Shown here one piece after another: positions 1 through 4,942 of a stretch of 5,969 nucleotides of DNA. Source of the stretch: Promethearchaeota archaeon (lineage in GTDB: Archaea; Asgardarchaeota; Lokiarchaeia; Sigynarchaeales; MK-D1); contig JAEOTN010000466.1 of assembly GCA_016839865.1 (NCBI GenBank), positions 1 through 5,969 on the forward strand, read 5' to 3'. How positions within the stretch are numbered: the first letter of the stretch is position 1; every line of letters starts with the position of its first letter. Below the pieces are notes generated by a model, which did not search any database, was not told where the DNA came from, and was given only the letters and a program-made list of their open reading frames with translations. The position numbers were made by a program, and so were the translations under genes.

Positions 1-287
1 CGTCTCTAGAGAAATTAGCAGGAATTTTAAATGGATTATCAAACAATAAAATGCCTGAAGAATCTGAAGAAATAATCGAACAAGAAGAAATGAGTTCGAG
101 CTTTATCGAGGATATCCCTTCTATTAACCATTTTCTTACAAAGGGGATCACCCTAAAAACCAGTAAAGATAAAACAGTTATTTACAAAAGAGACGAGGAA
201 TCTGCGGAAAAAGGATACTTAGGACTCGATGTTAAAAAACTTAAAGAGTTCATAAAAAACAAATTCCCCGAAATCCTCCTAGATTGA
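1..287 (+). CDS. C-terminal part of an unidentified protein with an acidic linker (5' end outside window)
   Basis: The reading frame is open from base 3 to the TGA at 285-287, so 94 codons are visible and the gene begins left of the window. An ATG at 51 could be taken as a start, but no Shine-Dalgarno sequence precedes it and the frame upstream (SLEKLAGILNGLSNNK) reads like the end of a helical domain, so I treat it as internal. The visible part has three sections: a helical end, a Glu-rich linker (MPEESEEIIEQEEM), and about 60 residues with predicted beta then alpha character ending GLDVKKLKEFIKNKFPEILLD-like. The ending looks like a small folded module or a docking tail. I do not recognise the family, and no catalytic motif is visible. 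It lies 81 bases upstream of the coiled-coil gene on the same strand, so co-transcription is possible but not shown. Confidence 0.7.
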   Translation, partial: SLEKLAGILNGLSNNKMPEESEEIIEQEEMSSSFIEDIPSINHFLTKGITLKTSKDKTVIYKRDEESAEKGYLGLDVKKLKEFIKNKFPEILLD

Positions 288-322
288 TCTATGTCTAATA
301 ACCTTTTTATTCCAATTAGGCG

Positions 323-330
323 TATTTTAT
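323..330 (+). promoter_or_regulatory. Possible TATA box for the coiled-coil gene
   Basis: The sequence TATTTTAT lies about 40 bases before the ATG at 369. A transcript starting about 25 bases downstream would have a leader of roughly 15 bases, enough to carry the weak TTGATC motif at 359-364. A short T run at 304-308, just upstream, could help end the preceding transcript. AT-rich DNA yields such matches by chance, so this is tentative. Confidence 0.3.
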
Positions 331-368
331 TTGTGGTGTCTTTCAAAACCCAGTGGATTTGATCATAA

Positions 369-1595
369 ATGACCGAAATATCTCTTGAAAACTTAGACTC
401 TTATTATACAGAGCAATTAAACATCGTCTATGCGAAACAGAAAAAGGTCCTTAAAAAGTTTGTAGAACGGCTGGAGCGTCACATTGTCGAATTAAAAAAC
501 TCTATTGATAAAATGCGACAAAGAAAAGATACCATTGAATTAGAAGAACAAGCAGAAAGGTATGTAGATCGCTTCTATAATAAAGTAAAAGAAAATCTTG
601 ACATCATTGAGGTCCCTGATAATCCGACAGCAGAAGGGACATATAAACTCATTGAAGAAATTAAGAAACTCTTCGTTAATATGAATGAACTAGGACGAAA
701 AAATATCCCACGTTTTGCGAAAGAATTTCAATTAGAACTAAAAGAAATTGATTTTATTACTCGAAAAATCAGCGAACAATACATGCGAATAGATGTTTTT
801 ATTCGAAAAAAATACGACGAAACAAAAGATGCGGAAAATCTGGTTAAACATTTTCCAAAATTGGAGAATACAGTAGAACGCATAATTAATACGAAAACTA
901 CTGTGGATAATTTTACTCACGATGTAGAATCTCGTGAAAAAGAGTTACAAGATTTAGAGCAAGAAATTATCACAATTGAAAATGACCCATTATTCAAAAC
1001 CCAATCAAACCTTGAAAAGAAGTTATTCGATTTACGAATTGAATTCGATAATAAATTAAAATTCAGAAAAGCGTTAAAAAAATTAAAGAAAAAAGTAGAA
1101 CAACAAGCTACACGTGGGATTACTCCTGAATTGGTGAAGAAATACTTAAGTGATCCATATACTACCATTGTTAACGAAGGGGAAAATCACCCTAAACTGA
1201 CCGAATTTTTAATTCAACTACGATATTTATTGGAACAAGGAAGTTTGAACCTAAAAGCGGACGCAAAAAATAAATTACTTCAAAATATTGACCAAATTGT
1301 TTCAAAGGGAGTCCTACACTCGATAATTATTGACTATAAAACTTTGCGCACAGAATTAAAAGAAATACAAGATAATCCAGAACAGAAAACTCTAAATGAG
1401 CGACTGACTGAATTAAAGGGATTATATTCATTAAAAACTCAAGAGTTGGAACATCTCAAGGCTGATGCTAATCATAAATCCACGGAATATCGTCATTTAT
1501 TGGAGAAATTGAAAAGCGATCGAGACAACATTCAAAAAAATTTAAAAAAATTCATCAACCAAGATGTTGAAATACGTATTACCTTGAAATTTTAG
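369..1595 (+). CDS. Large charged coiled-coil protein, function unknown
   Basis: This 408-residue protein is almost entirely helical and rich in Lys and Glu. It shows no signal peptide, membrane segment, nucleotide-binding P-loop or metal motif, so it is probably cytoplasmic. Heptad-like coiled-coil segments cover roughly residues 16-75, 160-248 and 322-395. Between them lie a more compact helical stretch (about 86-150, opening NPTAEGTYKLIEEIKKLF) and another at 250-320 opening GITPELVKKYLSDP. The last residues (NQDVEIRITLKF) alternate polar and hydrophobic and look like a terminal beta strand, a possible docking element. The ATG at 369 is the earliest start, since an in-frame TAA sits directly before it at 366-368, and a weak TTGATC lies 4 bases upstream. 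The stop is 13 bases before the M20 peptidase start, which suggests one operon. The shape would suit a scaffold or cytoskeletal/chromosome-associated role, but low-complexity coils resemble many unrelated proteins. I do not assign a function. Confidence 0.85.
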   Translation: MTEISLENLDSYYTEQLNIVYAKQKKVLKKFVERLERHIVELKNSIDKMRQRKDTIELEEQAERYVDRFYNKVKENLDIIEVPDNPTAEGTYKLIEEIKKLFVNMNELGRKNIPRFAKEFQLELKEIDFITRKISEQYMRIDVFIRKKYDETKDAENLVKHFPKLENTVERIINTKTTVDNFTHDVESREKELQDLEQEIITIENDPLFKTQSNLEKKLFDLRIEFDNKLKFRKALKKLKKKVEQQATRGITPELVKKYLSDPYTTIVNEGENHPKLTEFLIQLRYLLEQGSLNLKADAKNKLLQNIDQIVSKGVLHSIIIDYKTLRTELKEIQDNPEQKTLNERLTELKGLYSLKTQELEHLKADANHKSTEYRHLLEKLKSDRDNIQKNLKKFINQDVEIRITLKF

Positions 1596-1608
1596 CAGTT
1601 GATTTTTA

Positions 1609-2817
1609 ATGGGAGAAAATGAAAGTTCTGACAAATTTAATTCGGTCATTAGGTTAACACAAGAACTTGTAGCAATCAATTCAGAACCCTCCCATTTAGA
1701 GTATAAAGTTGAACAATTTCTTATAAGCAAATTAAGAGAATGGGGGTTTTATATAGAGAAAGCTCCCTATGCAAAAAATCGAAATAACCTTGTTGCAATT
1801 TATCCACATTATAATCGATCCCATGTTGATAGATATGTGGCGTTTTCGGGACACATGGACACCGTCCCCGGCTATAAGAAAGAAGATGGTTATCTAGAAG
1901 ATGGAAAAATCTTTGGTCGTGGAGCCTGTGACATGAAGGGAGGAATTGGAGCAATATTAACTGCCGTAAAAACGTTTATCGATGATTATAACTTACGAAA
2001 TGAAAAGTCTTATAAAAAACTACAAAGAGGAATTGTATTATTCTTCACTGTAGATGAAGAAACAGGATGTGCTGGTATTGTGGGACTCACAAAAAGATCA
2101 ATACCCCTCATGGAAAAACTAAACAAAGAATTCTTCATCGATATAGGTTTTAATGGAGAACCGACTAATCTTTCTCCGATAATCTCTCATAAAGGAGTAG
2201 TTTGGTTTGAGTTAGATTTTTATGGGAAATCAGCTCATGCTTCAGTCCCCCATTTAGGAAAAAATGCAATAGAATTAGCTTCAGAATTTATTATGGAACT
2301 AAAAAGCTTACAAAATACATTAAAATCTAGAAATTATTTTGCAAATTCTGATATCACACCTCCTACGTTGAATGTAGGGATTATTAAAGGTGGTACTAAA
2401 ACAAATGTGATACCTGAACATGTCCATGTAGAGATTGATAGACGTACAATACCAGGAGAGTCAGCTGACTCAGCCCTTGAAGAGATTCGGAATATAATTC
2501 GGAAATTCCCTGATGATCGAATTGAAATTGAAATGACACATCCAGGACACGCTTATCAGATACCTTCTGGTAAAGAGAATGAGTTTTATAAAAAAGTACG
2601 TGAAATTACAGATAATTACGAGGTAACCGGTGCATCTTTCATGGAGGGATATACCGAGTCTGATATCTATTATCGTTATTTTGGGATCCCTATGATAAAC
2701 CTAGGTCCTGGAAGTATAAACCAGGCTCATACTGATTCAGAATATGTAGAAACCGCCGAATTACTGAAAGGATCTCAAATTTACTACGATATTCTCAAAA
2801 TTTTTTGTTTACAATAA
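1609..2817 (+). CDS. M20-family metallopeptidase/deacylase (ArgE/DapE/ACY1 type)
   Basis: This is a 402-residue, probably di-zinc cytosolic hydrolase that would cleave an amide bond in an N-acylated amino acid or small peptide. The full M20 motif set is visible: SGHMDTVP (metal ligand His82, with Asp84), GRGACDMKGG (bridging Asp108), DEETG (catalytic Glu150 and ligand Glu151), GEPT (ligand Glu184) and NQAHTDSEYV (ligand His374). The lid/dimerisation domain is present from about 195 to 310, with GKSAHASVPHLGKNAI (His210 of the GxxAHxxxP motif), TNVIP and DRRTIPGE. Length is normal for ArgE/DapE relatives (about 375-410). The ATG at 1609 follows the coiled-coil stop by 13 bases and carries a weak TTGAT at 1599-1603. 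M20 sequences predict substrate poorly: succinyl-diaminopimelate, acetylornithine, other acyl-amino acids and dipeptides all remain possible. No lysine or arginine synthesis gene lies nearby, so I give no symbol. All motif residues expected for activity are present. Confidence 0.93.
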   Translation: MGENESSDKFNSVIRLTQELVAINSEPSHLEYKVEQFLISKLREWGFYIEKAPYAKNRNNLVAIYPHYNRSHVDRYVAFSGHMDTVPGYKKEDGYLEDGKIFGRGACDMKGGIGAILTAVKTFIDDYNLRNEKSYKKLQRGIVLFFTVDEETGCAGIVGLTKRSIPLMEKLNKEFFIDIGFNGEPTNLSPIISHKGVVWFELDFYGKSAHASVPHLGKNAIELASEFIMELKSLQNTLKSRNYFANSDITPPTLNVGIIKGGTKTNVIPEHVHVEIDRRTIPGESADSALEEIRNIIRKFPDDRIEIEMTHPGHAYQIPSGKENEFYKKVREITDNYEVTGASFMEGYTESDIYYRYFGIPMINLGPGSINQAHTDSEYVETAELLKGSQIYYDILKIFCLQ

Positions 2818-2822
2818 CATTT

Positions 2823-3188
2823 TCATTTTTTTGAATAATTTCCTTCTTGAAATTCAGATATTGGGTATTTTATTCTATTTTTTTTCATCTTTTCCTGAAA
2901 TATTTCCGATAAGTCAAGATGCAGAGAATTCACCATAGAGAGAAGATAAGCAAAAATATCTGCGATTTCTTCTTTTATGGATTGCATAAGATTTGGATTG
3001 CTACGAATATTGTCAATTTCGAAATTTTGAAACAAGAACAATTCAAGCAGCTCATTAGATTCGATCGATAATGCGATAGCCAATTCTTTTGGTTGGTGGT
3101 ATTTTGACCAGTTACGTTCTTCTACAAAAGTTGCCATTTCCTTCTTCATTTCAGCGATTATTGTACTTTTATCCACCATATTATCCAT
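2823..3188 (-). CDS. MazG-like / dCTPase-type nucleotide pyrophosphohydrolase
   Basis: This 121-residue all-alpha protein would hydrolyse a (d)NTP to the monophosphate and pyrophosphate with Mg2+, a cytosolic housekeeping role that removes surplus dCTP or modified nucleotides. It follows the layout of the MazG-like/DCTPP1 (RS21-C6) family: RNWSKYHQPKELAIALSIES with NELLELF, giving the first acidic pair Glu43/Glu46; KEEIADIFAYL, giving the second pair Glu74/Asp77; then KMKKNRIKYP, matching the family's N-x-x-KYP end. The length is typical for the single-domain form. The start could be ATG at 3188 or the second ATG at 3179 (residue 4). Neither has a clear Shine-Dalgarno sequence. The alpha/beta hydrolase gene ends 63 bases upstream on the same strand, so the two may be co-transcribed, but a TATA-like element at the end of that gene allows separate expression. 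dCTP is the likeliest substrate by family. The exact preference cannot be read from the sequence. Confidence 0.9.
   Translation of the reverse strand: MDNMVDKSTIIAEMKKEMATFVEERNWSKYHQPKELAIALSIESNELLELFLFQNFEIDNIRSNPNLMQSIKEEIADIFAYLLSMVNSLHLDLSEIFQEKMKKNRIKYPISEFQEGNYSKK
2826..2832 (+). terminator. Oligo-T terminator after the M20 peptidase
   Basis: A run of seven T lies 9 bases after the peptidase stop codon, preceded by a further T-rich stretch (ATTTTCA). Archaeal RNA polymerase ends transcription at such oligo-T tracts without needing a hairpin. The run lies inside the last codons (two Lys) of the convergent pyrophosphohydrolase gene. Confidence 0.45.
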
Positions 3189-3251
3189 TGCATTAGGAAT
3201 ATCAAAAAGGAACCTATTAGGGTGCTATCAAGGAAACCGATATGTGGTTGT

Positions 3252-4082
3252 CTATATATTTAGATTTTCCAAGAAATCCAGAATTAACTTATTATATATA
3301 TCTGGACGATGATTTGGTCCAAAATGACCGCACATTGGAACTACAGAGTATTGCGAATCAGGAATTTTTTCTGCAAGGTCTTTTGACATCCACAAAGGAG
3401 CATAGTTATCCAATTCAGCACCGATAACCAACGTAGGACATTGAATGCCAGTGGGATCTAGAGGATTTTGTATCATATCAAAAATTTCAGTTTCTACAAT
3501 ACCGTCTAAGCGATCATAAAGGAAATCTGTATAATCCGTATCACCCATCAATGCAGCTCGAATAAATGGTATAGTTTTATCGAGTAGAATTTCAATATTA
3601 TCTAAGATCAGTGTGTTGAAATCCATTCGTACGAGTTGCGGTAGTAGGTTCCAGAATATATTCCTAATCGTATTATCAATTAGGTATCTGCCTGAATTCA
3701 ATAATATCAAACATTTCACTTGGTTTGGATAATTCAACGCAAATTGTTGAGCAATTCCGCCCCCAACTAAACTGTGTCCAATTAGGACAACAGGTTCATC
3801 CATTTCCAGGATATATAATAGTTCTTGAATATCTACTATACTGTCTTGTATTAAATGAGCATCAGGTATTTCATGTGGATTTTTTTCACTTTTTCCATGA
3901 CCTTCAGCATCAAAAACGACTACCTTATGCTCGGATTTTAAAATTTGTAATTGCTCCTGGAAAAAACCTGCGGAAGATCCAAACCCATGTAACATTAGAA
4001 TAGGAGTTTTATCATCTTCATGCCCATTAAAGATTTCATAGAATAAATTTAGATTGTTTTTATTCTTGTAGTAAGGGGGCAT
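3252..4082 (-). CDS. Alpha/beta hydrolase fold protein, substrate unknown
   Basis: This is a 276-residue single-domain enzyme of the alpha/beta hydrolase fold, cytoplasmic with no signal peptide. The visible elements, in order, are: strand plus oxyanion loop ILMLHGFG (HGFG 32-35); VVVFDAEGHGKSE (55-65), the family's D-x-x-G-x-G-x-S segment; the nucleophile elbow IGHSLVGG with Ser104; a helical cap at about 130-205; then PTLVIGAELDNYAP with acid Asp225 and MCGHFGPNHRP with His253. The Ser-Asp-His triad is therefore intact. Relatives include esterases, C-C bond hydrolases, epoxide hydrolases and haloperoxidase-like enzymes; a Ser nucleophile disfavours epoxide and haloalkane hydrolysis. The ATG at 4082 is the only usual start before an in-frame TAG upstream. 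No Shine-Dalgarno sequence sits close to it. The gene appears to head a minus strand pair with the pyrophosphohydrolase and is divergent from the longin-like gene. Confidence 0.92.
   Translation of the reverse strand: MPPYYKNKNNLNLFYEIFNGHEDDKTPILMLHGFGSSAGFFQEQLQILKSEHKVVVFDAEGHGKSEKNPHEIPDAHLIQDSIVDIQELLYILEMDEPVVLIGHSLVGGGIAQQFALNYPNQVKCLILLNSGRYLIDNTIRNIFWNLLPQLVRMDFNTLILDNIEILLDKTIPFIRAALMGDTDYTDFLYDRLDGIVETEIFDMIQNPLDPTGIQCPTLVIGAELDNYAPLWMSKDLAEKIPDSQYSVVPMCGHFGPNHRPDIYNKLILDFLENLNI
3253..3262 (-). promoter_or_regulatory. Possible TATA box for the pyrophosphohydrolase gene
   Basis: On the minus strand TAAATATATA spans the last codons of the alpha/beta hydrolase gene. It lies about 65 bases upstream of the ATG at 3188, which would allow initiation about 25 bases downstream and a leader of about 40 bases. 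The stretch 3189-3250 between the genes contains an imperfect dyad, CCTATTAGG (3213-3221), near that expected start. The base composition makes a chance match quite possible. Confidence 0.35.
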
Positions 4083-4170
4083 AGTTATAATAAACCTCGG
4101 GCTTTCTCCATTTCCTCTGTTTGTAGGTTGGTGTATCTAATTAAGGGCTTTTGAAAAAGATTGCTCTCAC

Positions 4171-4177
4171 TTATAAA
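4171..4177 (-). promoter_or_regulatory. Likely TATA box for the alpha/beta hydrolase gene
   Basis: Read on the minus strand this is TTTATAA, preceded by a purine-containing GGATCACA that could act as a BRE. Initiation about 25 bases downstream would give a leader of roughly 65 bases before the ATG at 4082. It is a good match to the archaeal TATA box and lies in non-coding DNA, which makes it more believable than TATA matches inside genes. Confidence 0.45.
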
Positions 4178-4333
4178 TGTGATCCTTTAGTGAATGGATT
4201 CTGTCCGTTAATGAACACTGTTTATTCTCGATCTATTCCAATTGAATGTTTTACATCTTAGTATGATAAGAATTTGGTTATATCTGTCCATGCATATCCA
4301 ACAACCAATCAATAGAATGTAACACCATTTTGT

Positions 4334-4358
4334 CACAATTAAGTATCTTTAAATTGTG
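4334..4358. repeat. Inverted repeat CACAATT-N11-AATTGTG, candidate operator
   Basis: Two perfect 7-base arms (4334-4340 and 4352-4358) are separated by 11 bases, about 38 bases upstream of the TATA box of the longin-like gene. Allowing one bulge, the pairing extends inward through AA/TT. Arm centres are 18 bases apart, within the range seen for dimeric helix-turn-helix regulators. With AT-rich arms it may also be chance. Confidence 0.4.
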
Positions 4359-4395
4359 CATAGCTGAATCGCTGTGAAGTAGGAATAAACAGTAG

Positions 4396-4403
4396 TTATA
4401 TAA
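4396..4403 (+). promoter_or_regulatory. TATA box of the longin-like gene
   Basis: TTATATAA closely matches the archaeal TATA consensus. Initiation about 25 bases downstream (near 4425-4430) would leave a leader of roughly 35-40 bases that contains the Shine-Dalgarno sequence at 4455-4461. Spacing of TATA box, leader, ribosome site and start codon is self-consistent. Confidence 0.5.
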
Positions 4404-4454
4404 GATGTGTTTAAGATTAGATCTATGTAACCAATATCCATGTACTGTTGAACT

Positions 4455-4461
4455 AGGTGAT
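4455..4461 (+). promoter_or_regulatory. Shine-Dalgarno sequence that decides the longin-like gene start
   Basis: AGGTGAT is a 7-base match to the 16S rRNA 3' end complement (GGAGGTGATC). It lies 4 bases before the GTG at 4466. The alternative in-frame GTG at 4457 lies inside this motif and would have no ribosome site, so 4466 is the preferred start. Confidence 0.6.
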
Positions 4462-4465
4462 AAGT

Positions 4466-4924
4466 GTGGCAATTTTCGAAACGGGAATTCTATTGGATGG
4501 AAAAATACTATTAGAAAAGAAATATTATGATGCTTCCAATGCATTAGACAATCAATTGAGAGCTGGATTATTAGCAGCTGTGGATGGTTTCGCTCATGAT
4601 GCATTCAATTCTACATTGGAATCCTTCACATTAAGTTCATACACGCTTGTCGCCATATCTCGTAATCTTGAAATCCCAATCATTCCTGAAGAACAAGTCA
4701 AGTCTCACACACTCATGATTTTTGCTATAATTGAAAAAGATACCAATGAACGAGCTGTAAAAATGTGCATGGATAAAGCTTTGGATCAATTTTTAAATCG
4801 ATATAGTGTAAATGACATTCTTACAAAAGATTCTAGCAATTTTGTTAATTTCACGAATAGATTCGACAAGATCTTCAAAGATTTAATTTTAAAAAGTGAG
4901 GATAGATTTAGTTCAATGTTTTAA
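4466..4924 (+). CDS. Small longin/roadblock-like domain protein
   Basis: The protein has 152 residues when started at the GTG at 4466; starting at the GTG at 4457 would add three residues but overlap the Shine-Dalgarno sequence. No catalytic motif, signal peptide or membrane helix is visible. The secondary-structure pattern fits a longin-type fold: strand 2-9 (AIFETGIL), hairpin strand 14-20, a long helix 28-46 (LRAGLLAAVDGFAHDAF), strands 49-56 and 58-66 (ESFTLSSYTLVAIS), strand 82-90 (TLMIFAIIE), then helices from 94 to about 114 and about 127-142. The opening strands followed by a helix reading 'x-GLL-A-x-x-x-F' resemble small longin/roadblock-like proteins abundant in Asgard archaea, whose eukaryotic relatives act as platforms or regulators for small GTPases and in trafficking complexes. 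That role is inference: no GTPase gene is in the window. The gene stands alone on its strand, with its own TATA box and a candidate operator upstream, and converges on the polyprenyl synthetase with 18 bases between stops. Confidence 0.7.
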   Translation: MAIFETGILLDGKILLEKKYYDASNALDNQLRAGLLAAVDGFAHDAFNSTLESFTLSSYTLVAISRNLEIPIIPEEQVKSHTLMIFAIIEKDTNERAVKMCMDKALDQFLNRYSVNDILTKDSSNFVNFTNRFDKIFKDLILKSEDRFSSMF

Positions 4925-4942
4925 GATACCTTGCAATTATCA

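Larger units (their letters stand above)
4083..4465. other. 383-base divergent intergenic region
   Basis: This is the largest gap in the window. It separates the alpha/beta hydrolase (minus) from the longin-like gene (plus). I see TATA-like elements in both directions, one inverted repeat, a Shine-Dalgarno sequence at the right end and a short upstream frame (minus, 4111-4085) in the hydrolase leader. The rest (about 4180-4330) holds no feature I can support: no T-loop or acceptor stem of a tRNA, no array repeats, no long open frame. Frames of 16 and 19 codons (from ATG 4211 and ATG 4263) have no ribosome binding site. Confidence 0.7.

Noticed and set aside
738..1168. Two minus strand open frames (738-920 and 917-1168) inside the coiled-coil gene
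   Set aside because: They are antisense to a long well-formed gene. Their translations are rich in Phe, Ser and Asn, as expected from reading Lys/Glu codons in reverse, and show no motif.
1542..1954. Minus strand frames (1542-1730, 1721-1954) across the start of the peptidase gene
   Set aside because: They overlap conserved M20 coding sequence on the opposite strand and have no recognisable domain or ribosome site.
1609..2817. Naming the M20 enzyme DapE, ArgE or LysK
   Set aside because: The motifs are shared by the whole family. No biosynthetic partner gene is adjacent, so a specific substrate or symbol would be a guess.
3242..4003. Plus strand frames (3242-3427, 3725-4003) inside the alpha/beta hydrolase
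   Set aside because: They are antisense to a gene with an intact catalytic triad, and their composition is atypical of proteins (strings of His, Gln and Phe).
4211..4322. Two very short + strand frames (16 codons from ATG 4211, 19 codons from ATG 4263)
   Set aside because: There is no ribosome site and no composition signal. Frames of this size are expected by chance.
4083..4465. A tRNA, structured RNA or CRISPR-like array in the long intergenic region
   Set aside because: No GGTTC-type T-loop with matching acceptor stem, no regularly spaced repeats and no long stable stem could be found by eye.
4278..4604. Minus strand 108-codon frame across the divergent promoter region and the start of the longin-like gene
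   Set aside because: Its sequence is rich in His, Leu and Ile without pattern, and it covers the TATA box, ribosome site and first codons of the better-supported + strand gene.
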